From assembly GCA_964586655.1 (NCBI GenBank), contig CAZPGY010000004.1, positions 62,001 through 126,000 of the forward strand: DNA of 64,000 nt, written 5' to 3'. This DNA is from JAJYSO01 sp964586655 (GTDB lineage: Bacteria; Bacteroidota; Bacteroidia; Flavobacteriales; Flavobacteriaceae). The notes under the pieces were generated by a model that made no database searches, was not told the DNA's origin, and saw only the letters and a list, made by a program, of their open reading frames with translations. Position 1 is the stretch's first letter, and the number at the start of each line of letters is the position of its first letter. This document shows, in pieces, positions 1 to 8,655 of this stretch. A program made the translations under genes and the position numbers.

Positions 1-592
1 TTCTCACAATTGTCCGGAGTGATTGTAAAAACTGAACAATCAAAAAAGGCGTTAATCGATCGTACTCAGCTCCTTTTATTGAAATTGGCGGTGCATTCCA
101 ATCTATATAAACCAGATCATGTGCTTCTTTGGCTGATTTTTCAAGCGATAAAACATCCAAAAGCATTTTTAGGTAATCGATTTCCTGATAGTTTTCATAT
201 TTTAATCGATTGTCATCAATTTTAGTACCCGGACTTTCTTCAGCATTGTCTTCTTCTTTTTCTTCAATTACTTGCTCAAAGTAGTGGGTCAGAGCTGCAT
301 TCATTTTAGGCTCGACATAAATCGGAATTTTGTCTTTAACCAACCAATCCAGCCCCACATAATAATCAGCTTTAAGCTTATAAGCAGGAACACGGTCGTC
401 ACCTCTGTTAACTTGTTTCATCGAAAAACAGAATCTTTCCGTGTCAAAGAAAAAAGGCTTGGACTCTTTTTCTTTTAACAGACTAAAGATATCAGGACTT
501 AGTAGGACTTTATCAGATTGTTTTTGTTGCTGACTTCTGTCCTCCTCAATTTGTTCGAGAATGAGTTCTTTATGTTCGGAAAGCTCGATCAA
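1..592 (-). CDS. mcrC: McrC-like subunit of a modification-dependent restriction system (partial)
   Basis: This is the N-terminal ~197 codons of a protein that runs off the left edge of the window. The reading frame opens with TTG at 592-590, which overlaps the mcrB stop codon by two bases, so the two are translationally coupled. The translation contains YYVGLDWLV followed by IPIYVEPKM, the N-terminal strand pattern of McrC/LlaJI-type proteins. McrC normally carries the PD-(D/E)xK nuclease that is activated by the McrB GTPase ring; that C-terminal part lies outside the window. Family assignment rests on the sequence pattern and on the position directly downstream of mcrB. An internal ATG (MKQVN) is a less likely start. 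Confidence 0.75.
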   Translation of the reverse strand, partial: MIELSEHKELILEQIEEDRSQQQKQSDKVLLSPDIFSLLKEKESKPFFFDTERFCFSMKQVNRGDDRVPAYKLKADYYVGLDWLVKDKIPIYVEPKMNAALTHYFEQVIEEKEEDNAEESPGTKIDDNRLKYENYQEIDYLKMLLDVLSLEKSAKEAHDLVYIDWNAPPISIKGAEYDRLTPFLIVQFLQSLRTIVR

Positions 593-3399
593 TTTAACTT
601 AGCATTAGGTTTAAGATCTTCAATATAGTCTTCGACGTCTTTACCTTCAATCTCTCCTTTCAAAACTCCGTCTCTAACATATTCTCGTAAGATTGGAATG
701 ACTTCATATTCCATTTTTAAATCGAATAGTTTTTGTAGTGATTGACCGTTCCCGACATCGTCTTTTCCAACAATAAAATAACTGTGACCTACCTGCACAT
801 CTTTCGCTTCAAACTCAGGGCTCACATTAGCATCTGTGAATAACTGAGTCACCTTTTTGTAGCTTTCTGTGTTGAAGTACATCTCTTCATTTTCCGCCAA
901 TTCTTTTGGGAGCATCTCTATAAAAGCAAATCTTCTCCGAATTGCATAATCAATGTGTCCAATACTCCGATCAGCGGTGTTCATCGTCCCTATGATGTAG
1001 AGGTTTGGTGGTAAAATCAATTCTTTGGAATCGTTGACATCATACATACTTTCCACGGGATCCCCACGGTATTCTAAGGCATAAATCAATTCCCCTAAAA
1101 CAGAGGAGAGGTTAGCGCGGTTGATTTCGTCGATAACAAGAACAAAATTTTTAAGCTCACTTTCTTTTTTTGGAGGCTTGAATTCTTCTTTAAACTTCTT
1201 GTACATCTCAGCCACATTATGATAATAAGTAGCATGCTGCCTCGTCAAGGAGTTTAGTTCCTCACATTTATTGATCTTTTGTCTTGAGTCCAGCCCTAAA
1301 TCAATGATTTTTTTTAGCTGAGAGAAGTTCATATTTAACCCAGAAGGATGCGCAGTCCAATTATCCCCTTTATATTTAAACCGTTCTTCTTCAACAGAAA
1401 AAATATAGATGTTGTCTGAAATATTAAGATGCCCGTTTCCCTCATCAATTTTTTCAATCACATGGTTGACAAAAGCTTTAAATTGATTGGGAGTGTCTGT
1501 GTTTTCCCTACTCACTCTATTTTCGAGTAAGTTATCTAATGCTTTCTTCGCAAATTCCCCTAAAACTTTATTTTCTGCTTTATACAAAATCCCATCGCCA
1601 TCGGGGTTTGGTTTTGCAGTAATCCCTCTTACAAAATCTTCATAGGTATAACTCGGGTGAAACTGAATGAGTTTAAACTGTTCTGAATTTTCAAGCTCTT
1701 CCTTGTTTATTCCCAATAGTTGCTCTGCCATTATTTTTGCCTCCCGTGTTTTCCCGGTTCCCGGTGGGCCTTGGAGGATGATTTGTTTTTTGTATTTAAG
1801 CAGGTTAATCTTTGGGCTTAATTGTTTGGTATTATCTGATCCTGTTTCTTCCATATAGCTCATAACAACTTCATAATATTTTTTCCCTTTTTGTATTTCA
1901 CTATCATAACGAGTGATATCCGTTAAGGTTTTCAACACTAAATTATGGTCAATTTTCCATTCCCCTTTCTTTTTCCAATCAACCTTCCGACAATGTTTAA
2001 AACTATTTCTTTCTTGATCAAAATAATATTTTGAAATCACCTCTCCATAGCCTAGTAAAACCTTTCTCCCTCTTTTGGCAATAATAATATCACCTACATT
2101 CATTTTGTTTACAAAGTCATCATTTGCCGAAATATCATTTTTTCTATCCCCTTTTTTATAATGTTCTTTATTCAAGTCCTCTTTTATAGCCGTACGATTT
2201 GGATATTCCCTAAGGTCTTTTAAGCCATCCCAACCTAACGCCATTATTCCATTATTATAGAACTCTTCCCATTTGGAAGCACTTTTACCCGGGGCATAAA
2301 GCCAGTATTGTTTATCATTTTCGTCTTGTGCCATTTTTAAAATGATTTTGAATTCTTCTTCAGTAGCACTAAAATTGGTTCCTTGATTTCCAACTTTAAG
2401 GTTTTTTAATTCATCAATTTCATTAATCAATTTACTAAGAATTGGTCGATCAACTAGATTATGTGTGATTTTAATCTCAGCTTTTAATGAGCTCTTATCT
2501 TCGTTTTTCCATAAATGGTCATCTCGCGATGCTGTCTTTTGATGTGGTTTTGATGTTACTTCAGCAAGTGCATAGCAACCTGATTTATTACCGGTTATCC
2601 ATAATATTACTTTATCGCCAACCTTTATTTTATCTTTATGAGCACTTACTGTCCAGTTGGCTATAATTTCATTCCGTAATGCAGTTTCAAAGTCAAAAAC
2701 TTTTGGATTGCCTTGGAAAACCCAATAATTAACACCCTTTCTTTCACTATTCCATTTCCGGGCTTCAAAGGATAACTCATAAAAAGGTAGCGTACTTTTA
2801 GCTTTAATTTTCTCAAGGAGGTCTATATACTCATTGTAAGTTTTGAATTTTGGGTTTAAACCTAAAACTTCTTTAATAAATGGTTTTGTTGGCCCGTTGA
2901 TTGGAAAATATTTTTCTGGATTGATATAAAATAATACTTCTGTTAATTTAGTTTTCCCGGTATTTTGAATTTGAAGTATATCCTGAAAGTCATTATCTGT
3001 TATTGTATTTGATATTGCCCGTTTAAAAAATTCCCATAATCTTTTAACCTCATTATTTGTTCTTTTATATTGTTCAGGAAACAGCCATACCTTTTGTGCT
3101 TGTGAAGTGGGTACCCCACTTTTTCCCTTGGGAATTGTTAAGTCTAATTTTTTAGCTATTTTTTGTAAAAAGTCTAATCTCTTCTTGGCCCCATATTTAT
3201 ATATGTAGCAAAAGAAAGTAAAAGGGTCTATTTCATCCAATTCTGTATTATGACCACCTTCTTTAGACCTGTCGTTAAAAGGTCCAATACCAACAGATTT
3301 CAATAGTCGAATTAATTCAGTTTGAGAATTTTCCTTTGCACTTAGATATTTTGTTAACTCTTTGTGGGTATTTACCCACGAAAATTCATCTTTAACCAT
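589..3399 (-). CDS. mcrB: McrB-like AAA+ GTPase with two N-terminal PUA/EVE-like domains
   Basis: This is the motor subunit of a type IV (modification-dependent) restriction system. It has 936 residues, about twice the length of E. coli McrB. Residues ~1-210 form an unassigned domain. Residues ~223-335 look like an EVE domain (YWVFQGNPKVFDFETAL and GDKVILWITG), and ~364-515 form a second PUA/EVE-like domain (YWLYAPGKSASKWEEF). The AAA+ part has Walker A GPPGTGKT at 544-551, Walker B VLVIDEINR at 753-761, the McrB signature MNTADRS at 806-812 and RRRFAF at 821-826. EVE domains bind modified bases such as 5-methyl- or hydroxymethylcytosine, so a modified-DNA sensor feeding a GTP-driven McrC nuclease is inferred. 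It appears intact and leads into mcrC. Confidence 0.9.
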   Translation of the reverse strand: MVKDEFSWVNTHKELTKYLSAKENSQTELIRLLKSVGIGPFNDRSKEGGHNTELDEIDPFTFFCYIYKYGAKKRLDFLQKIAKKLDLTIPKGKSGVPTSQAQKVWLFPEQYKRTNNEVKRLWEFFKRAISNTITDNDFQDILQIQNTGKTKLTEVLFYINPEKYFPINGPTKPFIKEVLGLNPKFKTYNEYIDLLEKIKAKSTLPFYELSFEARKWNSERKGVNYWVFQGNPKVFDFETALRNEIIANWTVSAHKDKIKVGDKVILWITGNKSGCYALAEVTSKPHQKTASRDDHLWKNEDKSSLKAEIKITHNLVDRPILSKLINEIDELKNLKVGNQGTNFSATEEEFKIILKMAQDENDKQYWLYAPGKSASKWEEFYNNGIMALGWDGLKDLREYPNRTAIKEDLNKEHYKKGDRKNDISANDDFVNKMNVGDIIIAKRGRKVLLGYGEVISKYYFDQERNSFKHCRKVDWKKKGEWKIDHNLVLKTLTDITRYDSEIQKGKKYYEVVMSYMEETGSDNTKQLSPKINLLKYKKQIILQGPPGTGKTREAKIMAEQLLGINKEELENSEQFKLIQFHPSYTYEDFVRGITAKPNPDGDGILYKAENKVLGEFAKKALDNLLENRVSRENTDTPNQFKAFVNHVIEKIDEGNGHLNISDNIYIFSVEEERFKYKGDNWTAHPSGLNMNFSQLKKIIDLGLDSRQKINKCEELNSLTRQHATYYHNVAEMYKKFKEEFKPPKKESELKNFVLVIDEINRANLSSVLGELIYALEYRGDPVESMYDVNDSKELILPPNLYIIGTMNTADRSIGHIDYAIRRRFAFIEMLPKELAENEEMYFNTESYKKVTQLFTDANVSPEFEAKDVQVGHSYFIVGKDDVGNGQSLQKLFDLKMEYEVIPILREYVRDGVLKGEIEGKDVEDYIEDLKPNAKLN

Positions 3400-3433
3400 T
3401 TAATAATCCGTCTTTTATTATTAGTACTGTAGG

Positions 3434-3465
3434 CTTCCCATTTTTAGGACAATGCTAAATTAGAA
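3434..3465. repeat. 32-bp direct repeat, copy 1 (IS-end-like)
   Basis: This 32-bp sequence beginning CTTCCCATTTTTAGGACA recurs at 3872-3903 in the same orientation with two mismatches. Read on the minus strand it starts TGTCCTAAAAATGGGAAG, a TG-starting terminus as in IS3-family elements. This copy lies downstream of the transposase stop codon. Confidence 0.8.
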
Positions 3466-3469
3466 AAAA

Positions 3470-3871
3470 TTATTCGTTTGAGCGGGAATTCCCGCTCAAA
3501 CGAATTTTTGCATAAACTTTGGGCGGCAGGTTATTCAGGCTGTCGTGAGGGCGATAATTGTTATAATCCTCCACCCATTTTGCCGTAATGTTCCTGACCT
3601 GGTCAATCGTCTCAAATATATAAGCATCCAAAACACCGCGCCGGAATGAACCGTTAAGCCGCTCTATATACGCGTTTTGTGTGGGTTTTCCGGGTTGAAT
3701 GTATTGGAACACAATACCATAAGCTTTGCTCCAGTCTTTGGACATTTTAGCAATAAACTCGGGACCATTATCCATACGGATTTTATCGGGTTTTCCTTTT
3801 TTGTTGATTAAATGGTTTAAAACCCAGAGGGCACGACGACTAGGTAGGGTATAGCCCGATTCTATTGCAAA
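3470..3871 (-). pseudogene. IS3-type transposase (OrfB) C-terminal fragment
   Basis: An open frame of 134 codons encodes the C-terminal part of an rve-type integrase core. The residues GYTLPSRRALWVLNHLI lead into MDNGPEFIAK, where the Asp is the second residue of the DDE triad, and then into AYIERLNGSFRRGVLDAY, where the Glu is the third. The first catalytic Asp and the whole N-terminus are missing. The frame opens directly from the right-hand copy of a 32-bp repeat, with no start codon at its beginning, so the element has suffered an internal deletion from one terminus into orfB. The last codons lie inside a 34-bp palindrome. The fragment is almost certainly non-functional. Confidence 0.85.
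3472..3505 (-). terminator. 34-bp perfect palindrome over the transposase stop codon
   Basis: Bases 3472-3505 are a perfect inverted repeat, with arms built on ATTCGTTTGAGCGGGAA. On the minus strand the hairpin contains the last eleven codons of the transposase fragment and is followed by A/T-rich sequence with a short T run. It may act as a terminator, or it may be a relic of element rearrangement that added an out-of-family C-terminal tail to the reading frame. Confidence 0.5.
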
Positions 3872-3903
3872 CTTCCCATTTTTAGGACAATATTAAATTA
3901 GAA
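3872..3903. repeat. 32-bp direct repeat, copy 2 (IS-end-like)
   Basis: This is the partner of the repeat at 3434-3465, differing only at two central bases (AT versus GC). On the minus strand it reads TGTCCTAAAAATGGGAAG and runs directly into the truncated transposase frame, as the left terminus of the original element would. Confidence 0.8.
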
Positions 3904-3928
3904 TAATTTATCTGCTTTTATTTCTGCC

Positions 3929-4307
3929 TTAAAAACAATCATAACGGATTAATACATTGTTTTTCAATTGATTATATGAATTTGTTTTCAATTTTATTTT
4001 TGGTTTGTTTTTTATGGTGACGGTGCCATCGTCATCCATTATTTCAATAATCAAATGAATATGATTGGGCATAATGACCCATTCGCCGAATTGCAATCGT
4101 TTATTTATTATATTGGGGTATATTCAAAATTTCATCCTGTACAATTTTACCAGATTCGGATAAATGCATTTTTCCGTTAACAATTTTCCCCAACAGACAT
4201 TCACGATTGATAACACAAATGGTAATAAAATAATATCCGGGCATTGAATAATCCCAATATCGGTGCCTATTCGATTCTACACGGTATTTATTTTTATATT
4301 TTGCCAT
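3929..4307 (-). pseudogene. REP-associated tyrosine (Y1/HUH) transposase, frameshifted and truncated
   Basis: The N-terminal half begins MAKYKNKYRVESNRHRYWDYSMPGYYFITIC, with the YFITIC strand typical of TnpA-REP (IS200-like) proteins, and stops after 68 codons. The next frame continues RLQFGEWVIMPNHIHLIIEMDDDG, which carries the HUH metal-binding motif (HIH) in its usual MPNHIH context, and ends at 3929. Removing one base from the C4 tract (GGGG on the plus strand, 4115-4118) joins the two halves. After the HUH motif the protein degenerates into a Lys/Asn-rich tail, so the helix with the catalytic tyrosine appears lost. It is a dead remnant in the decaying island. Confidence 0.8.
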
Positions 4308-4315
4308 TTCGTCCC

Positions 4316-4644
4316 CTATTCTTCCGGTATTTCAATTTTAGAAAGGTTCTCTTATCTCCCTATTCAACCGTTCTTCTTCCGCTAATTACCCTTCAAATTC
4401 TGCTTTAAGTCGGGTCATTCTTTAAAATCAAAGTCATCTTCTTTCTCCGGTAAGCCTACAACTCTTCCGAGGGGTTAAAACATAATTTAATTCGGCTACG
4501 GTTCAATTTTTTCTGATTTACAAAACCCAGGGACATCTTGACATTTCAGTTCGTAATCAGCTGTTGGTTCAGCTGCCAATTGCGTTTGCCAATCTTCTAA
4601 TCTTACTTTTCCTTCACTTTTTTCTTAGTTTCCTTTTTAGCCAT
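4316..4644 (-). pseudogene. Type I restriction methyltransferase (hsdM) remnant, multiply frameshifted
   Basis: No intact frame exists here, but the minus-strand pieces read in order as an HsdM C-terminus. They are CQDVPGFCKSEKIEP, then VAELNYVLTP, GRVVGLPEKEDDFDFKE, MTRLKAEFEG, LAEEERLNREI and finally SKIEIPEE before a stop at 4316-4318. PGFCKS, YVLTPGRYVG and the acidic DDFDF segment followed by a Leu/Glu helix are the conserved C-terminal landmarks of HsdM. A start-like Lys-rich MAKKETKKK at 4644 suggests that the N-terminal codons were fused to the C-terminus by an internal deletion. At least three frameshifts and one in-frame stop show long-term decay. No hsdS or hsdR is recognisable nearby. 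Confidence 0.75.
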
Positions 4645-5024
4645 ATATCAATTTATTTGTGATCATCCACACGGTGCAGCAATATACTCATGGAAGTAAA
4701 GAGTAGACTTCCCTCTACTTTTATCAATAAATATAATTTCCGTATTAATCAAAGCCCTTAAAACAATCAGTATTAAATATATGTAGAATTTCATTGCTGA
4801 AGAAATGTAATGAGCTCAGTGGGTTCTGCCACAAATCTAACGCAACAGCCTGAGCTATCGTTTGGTTCAGGGAAACCATTAATTTTCGAGGCAAGCAAAA
4901 ACAATAGGATGATGTTTGCGCCGAGCTGGTGTGAGCGGTGCGTCTTATCGATTGATCGCCAATTTCATTCAATACCCGCCCATAAAACGATAAATTATGC
5001 TTATTCTTGGGAAAAGCCTGTCCT
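4645..5024. other. Gene-free stretch between the decaying island and the M28 peptidase
   Basis: I recognise no gene, RNA or repeat here. A 75-codon minus-strand frame at 4745-4972 has an unconvincing, Ser/Cys-rich composition with no family resemblance. The segment probably contains the junction between the imported island and core chromosome, and the upstream region of the peptidase gene. Confidence 0.4.
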
Positions 5025-5900
5025 ATGGAATTCCTACAAGCCGATCGAAATCGTCTTTATCGAGATGTCGAGTTTTTGACATCTATTTATCCGTATCGCA
5101 ATTATAAAAACCTGGAAAGCCTAAGAAAAGCAGCCCGATACATCGAAAGCGAGTTTCAAAAGGCAGGCTTGTCCACCGACACCCAACAATGGCAAGCCAA
5201 AGGGAATACTTATGAAAACATCATCGCTTCTTTTCAACCCCATAAAAAGCAGCGTTTTATCGTGGGCGCGCATTATGATGTTTATAAAGATCAGCCCGGT
5301 GCCGATGACAATGCCAGCAGCGTAGCCGGCTTACTGGAATTGGGTCGCTTGCTTTCTCAACACCGCCCGCCTCTGGCGTATGGCATCGATCTGGTTTCTT
5401 TTTGCCTGGAGGAACCGCCTTTTTTCAAAAAGAAAACCATGGGCAGCTATGTGCATGCCCAATCTGTCTATGAACGCAAGCAGGAGGTTATCGGAATGGC
5501 AGCGCTGGAAATGATTGGTTATTACGACGAACAAAAAAATCATCATCCCGAAAACCCGGACAGAGCCGCTGACAACAAAAAATTACTGGTGGTATCGGGA
5601 ATTAAAAAATTTGATGCGTTTAACAAAAAACTGTCCCGGCTCTTAAAGACCCCGCCGGGCATTATCGATTCTCGGCGACTGTCTTATGCGGATGATTATC
5701 TCAACAACGGTCCCTCCGATCACCGAAATTACTGGCCCTACAACTATCCGGCGGCCATGATTATCGGTACGGGGAAAACCGGAAATCCGCATTACCACAA
5801 ACCCACGGACACCATAGAAACCCTCGATTTTAAAATGATGACCGAAGCGACAAACCGCATTGCTTATGCCGTTTCTCATTTTCAAGACGACTCCCCTTAG
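5025..5900 (+). CDS. M28-family zinc metallopeptidase
   Basis: This is a predicted two-zinc aminopeptidase-type hydrolase of 291 residues. The M28 landmarks are present. GAHYDVY carries the first zinc His (H83), and GADDNASSVAGLLELGRLL carries the bridging Asp (D94). A Glu pair at ~129-130 (CLEEPPF) is in the position of the general base and a metal ligand, and a SDHRNYW block at ~231-237 and HYHKPTD at ~257 supply the last ligands. No signal peptide is visible, so a cytoplasmic location is likely. I chose ATG at 5025; the frame stays open to a TTG at 5007. The EE-PPFF context departs from the usual EExGxxGS, so substrate preference cannot be inferred. It appears monocistronic. Confidence 0.85.
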   Translation: MEFLQADRNRLYRDVEFLTSIYPYRNYKNLESLRKAARYIESEFQKAGLSTDTQQWQAKGNTYENIIASFQPHKKQRFIVGAHYDVYKDQPGADDNASSVAGLLELGRLLSQHRPPLAYGIDLVSFCLEEPPFFKKKTMGSYVHAQSVYERKQEVIGMAALEMIGYYDEQKNHHPENPDRAADNKKLLVVSGIKKFDAFNKKLSRLLKTPPGIIDSRRLSYADDYLNNGPSDHRNYWPYNYPAAMIIGTGKTGNPHYHKPTDTIETLDFKMMTEATNRIAYAVSHFQDDSP

Positions 5901-5973
5901 CAGGATAATTTTTCCGTAAATAGAAGGAGATGAATTTTATTAGGGATGCAAAACCGGAGTTGTACGGAAGCAA

Positions 5974-6411
5974 TTATTTTAAATACAGACATTTTCGGGA
6001 ATAGTCAATCACTGCGCGGCCTTTATCGAGCACATCAGCACCAATAATTCCGTGTACTCGATCCGCTTCATGATTGACCAAGGCCAAGTTGATGTGACTT
6101 AAATCCAACACCGCCAAATCAATTTTTCTCTTTTTCCAGTCTCCAATTTGCAGGCTGTTGTTTTCAGAAACTCGGGTCAACATATCGCTTGCTCCGGCGC
6201 CGGCAGCCATGATATCGCTCTCTTCCGAAAACAATCCAAAATGCTCGGCTTCTTCGTTGCCCACACAAGAATTGGAAGCTCCTGTATCTAAGATAAAACT
6301 ACCTTCAATGCCATTGATCTGCGCCTTGAGTTCTAAATGCTGGGTTGCGGTAAGCTTCAATTTAATCCGTTTGTATTTTTTCTCTAATAAAAACTGTCGT
6401 AAACTTGGCAT
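5974..6411 (-). CDS. Small retropepsin-like aspartic protease
   Basis: This 145-residue single-domain protein has the active-site triplet DTGAS at 42-46, preceded by GSFIL, and the second family motif GIIGADVL at 121-128. These are hallmarks of clan AA retropepsin-like proteases, which act as homodimers with one Asp per subunit. There is no signal peptide or membrane segment, so a cytoplasmic protease is expected; the substrate is unknown. A perfect TAnnTTTG (6426-6433) lies 15 bases upstream of the ATG and gives a very short leader. It is divergent from tatD. Confidence 0.85.
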   Translation of the reverse strand: MPSLRQFLLEKKYKRIKLKLTATQHLELKAQINGIEGSFILDTGASNSCVGNEEAEHFGLFSEESDIMAAGAGASDMLTRVSENNSLQIGDWKKRKIDLAVLDLSHINLALVNHEADRVHGIIGADVLDKGRAVIDYSRKCLYLK

Positions 6412-6425
6412 TCTTAATTTTTCGA

Positions 6426-6433
6426 CAAAGATA
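6426..6433 (-). promoter_or_regulatory. -7 element TATCTTTG for the retropepsin gene
   Basis: This is an exact match to the Bacteroidota TAnnTTTG consensus, 15 bases upstream of the 6411 start codon on the minus strand. No clear -33 TTTG element is visible. Confidence 0.5.
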
Positions 6434-6495
6434 AACGAAGAAAATCATTTAGATTTGTATTCTGCTAATTTGATAAAAAACAAAGCGCACAAGGC

Positions 6496-7263
6496 ATGAA
6501 TTTTATAGAAACACACACCCATCTCTACGCCAAAGCATTTGACGAAGACCGCAAAGAAGTGGTAGAACGCGCATTAGAAGCAGGAATTGATAAATTTTTC
6601 CTGCCGGCCATAGATTCATCCACCACACAGCGCATGCATGATTTGCAAGCGGCTTATCCCAAACACATGTATCTAATGACCGGATTGCACCCGGTGTCGG
6701 TTGATGAAAATTATCAAAAAGAATTGGCCCATGTTGAAAATGAATTGGACAAGTATCCCTTTTATGCCATAGGCGAAATAGGAATCGATCTGCATTGGGA
6801 CACCACCCTATCTTTTCAGCAAGAAGCCTTTCGCCGACAAATTCATCTGGCCAAAAAATTTCATCTTCCCATTGTCATCCATTGTCGTGATGCTTTTGAA
6901 GAGGTCTTCGAAATTTTAGAATCGGAAAAAGGCGATGATTTATACGGTATTTTTCATTGCTTCACCGGAGATTTGTCGCAAGCCAAACGCGCACTCGCTT
7001 TGGGCATGAAATTGGGAATTGGCGGCATTGTCACTTTTAAAAACGGAAAGATCGATCAGTTTCTTCAACAAATTCCGCTAACAGAAATCGTCTTAGAAAC
7101 CGATGCCCCTTATTTGGCGCCCACGCCATTTCGCGGCAAACGCAACGAGAGCAGCTACCTGATTAAGGTGGCCGAAAAATTGGCCTCCATCTATGAAGTG
7201 AGCTTGCCTGAAATAGCTCAACAAACAACAGCCAATGCAAAACGTATTTTTAATATAGATTAA
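6496..7263 (+). CDS. tatD: TatD-family metal-dependent DNase/hydrolase
   Basis: This 255-residue amidohydrolase-fold protein has all expected metal ligands. They are the HTH pair at residues 7-9 (ETHTHL), Glu in AIGEIGID near 94, His in IVIHCRDAF near 130, His in GIFHCFTG near 155 and Asp in LETDAPYLAP near 205. TatD proteins are 3'-5' exonucleases on single-stranded DNA/RNA and act in DNA repair and quality control. The length is standard. ansA follows after five bases, so the two form an operon. The gene is divergent from the retropepsin gene. Confidence 0.93.
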   Translation: MNFIETHTHLYAKAFDEDRKEVVERALEAGIDKFFLPAIDSSTTQRMHDLQAAYPKHMYLMTGLHPVSVDENYQKELAHVENELDKYPFYAIGEIGIDLHWDTTLSFQQEAFRRQIHLAKKFHLPIVIHCRDAFEEVFEILESEKGDDLYGIFHCFTGDLSQAKRALALGMKLGIGGIVTFKNGKIDQFLQQIPLTEIVLETDAPYLAPTPFRGKRNESSYLIKVAEKLASIYEVSLPEIAQQTTANAKRIFNID

Positions 7264-7268
7264 ATTCC

Positions 7269-8297
7269 ATGGAGAAAAAATCTGACATATTACTCATTTA
7301 TACCGGAGGGACTATTGGTATGATCAAAGACTTTGATACCGGGGCCCTCAAAGCTTTTGACTTTGACGATTTGTTGAAACACGTTCCGGAATTGAAATTA
7401 CTCGAACATCATATTGACACCATCAGCTTTAAAACCCCAATCGATTCTTCCAATATAGAACTAAAGCATTTGAAGCAAATGGTCACCATGGTAGAAGACC
7501 ACTATAATCAATATGACGGTTTTGTTATTTTGCACGGCAGTGACACCATGGCTTATTCGGCTTCTGCCCTGAGTTTTATGATTGAAAACCTGGATAAGCC
7601 CATCATTTTCACCGGTTCTCAACTGCCCATTGGCGATTTGAGAACCGATGCAAAGGAAAATTTGATTACTGCTATTCAGCTGGCCGGCCTAAAGCGCAAC
7701 CAAAAAACGGTAATCACCGAAGTGGGCTTGTATTTTGAATACAAGCTATACCGCGGAAACCGCAGTAGCAAAATCAATTCAGAGCATTTTCAAGCTTTTG
7801 ACTCTCCCAATTATCCGCCTTTGGCACGATCGGGGGTCAACCTCAACATTAATTACCCCTTACTCAAAAAGGCCAATCGCCGAAAAAAAACAAGCTTTCA
7901 CAAAACCCTCAATAGAAATATTATTGTTTTAAAACTGTTTCCGGGCATCAGTGAAGAGCTGGTCCGGCAATTGCTCCACATCAAAGGACTGCAAGGCGTG
8001 ATCATGGAAACCTATGGCAGCGGAAATGCCAACAATAAAGATTGGTTTATCAACCTTATAAAAGAAGCTATCGACCGCGGAATATATGTAGTCAACGTCA
8101 CCCAATGTCAAGGTGGAGGCATCAGCATGGGAAAATATGAAACCAGCACCCGGCTTAAAAAAATAGGCATCATTTCAGGAAATGACCTAACCACAGAAGC
8201 AGCCATCACCAAAATGATGTATTTATTGGCAAAAGATTTATCCCCTAAAGTGTTCAAAACCATATATGAAACCTCCATACGAGGAGAACTCAGCTAA
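7269..8297 (+). CDS. ansA: Type I (cytoplasmic) L-asparaginase
   Basis: It hydrolyses L-asparagine to aspartate and ammonia. The 342-residue protein has the N-terminal nucleophile loop IYTGGTIGM at ~10-18 and the second conserved block LHGSDTMAYSASALSF near residue 88, which supplies the Thr-Asp-Lys part of the active site together with TDAKENL. It has no signal peptide, in keeping with the type I cytoplasmic class. It starts five bases after tatD and is cotranscribed with it. tRNA-Ser follows. Confidence 0.93.
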   Translation: MEKKSDILLIYTGGTIGMIKDFDTGALKAFDFDDLLKHVPELKLLEHHIDTISFKTPIDSSNIELKHLKQMVTMVEDHYNQYDGFVILHGSDTMAYSASALSFMIENLDKPIIFTGSQLPIGDLRTDAKENLITAIQLAGLKRNQKTVITEVGLYFEYKLYRGNRSSKINSEHFQAFDSPNYPPLARSGVNLNINYPLLKKANRRKKTSFHKTLNRNIIVLKLFPGISEELVRQLLHIKGLQGVIMETYGSGNANNKDWFINLIKEAIDRGIYVVNVTQCQGGGISMGKYETSTRLKKIGIISGNDLTTEAAITKMMYLLAKDLSPKVFKTIYETSIRGELS

Positions 8298-8366
8298 AAA
8301 TATTAAGCTTTTTACTTGAGGGATTGATATTTTTTTTATTAATTAGCACCCATATTAAGCAGGAAT

Positions 8367-8455
8367 AGAGAGGTGGCCGAGCGGTCGAAGGCGCACGCCT
8401 GGAAAGTGTGTATCCGCCCAGCGGCGGATCGAGGGTTCGAATCCCTTCCTCTCTG
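8367..8455 (+). tRNA. tRNA-Ser (anticodon GGA)
   Basis: This is an 89-nt class II tRNA. The acceptor stem AGAGAGG (8367-8373) pairs perfectly with CCTCTCT (8448-8454), and the discriminator is G at 8455. The anticodon loop CTGGAAA gives GGA between the stems CACGC and GTGTG. The long variable arm has paired TCCGCC/GGCGGA, as expected for tRNA-Ser. The T loop is TTCGAAT. CCA is not encoded. Confidence 0.97.
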
Positions 8456-8655
8456 CGAGCCTATAAAATAATGTGATATATTAAACGTTAATACACCACT
8501 ACGAATCAATTTTTATTCGATAATTGATACAAAAAAAACAAGCCTATCAATTATCATAAAAAGTAGTGCCTCCCATTTTAACGGGGCAATTACCGTTAAT
8601 AAAACATTATTTTTTATATCTTTAACCCCAAAATTAACTAATTAAGACACGAAAG

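Noticed and set aside
4745..4972. 75-codon minus-strand open frame beside the M28 peptidase
   Set aside because: Ser/Cys-rich composition, no family resemblance and position in a junction region; not supportable as a gene.
8560..8600. Resemblance of CCTCCCATTTTAACGGGGCAA upstream of exbB to the 32-bp repeat at 3434/3872
   Set aside because: Only a few bases match in order, with different spacing; most likely chance.
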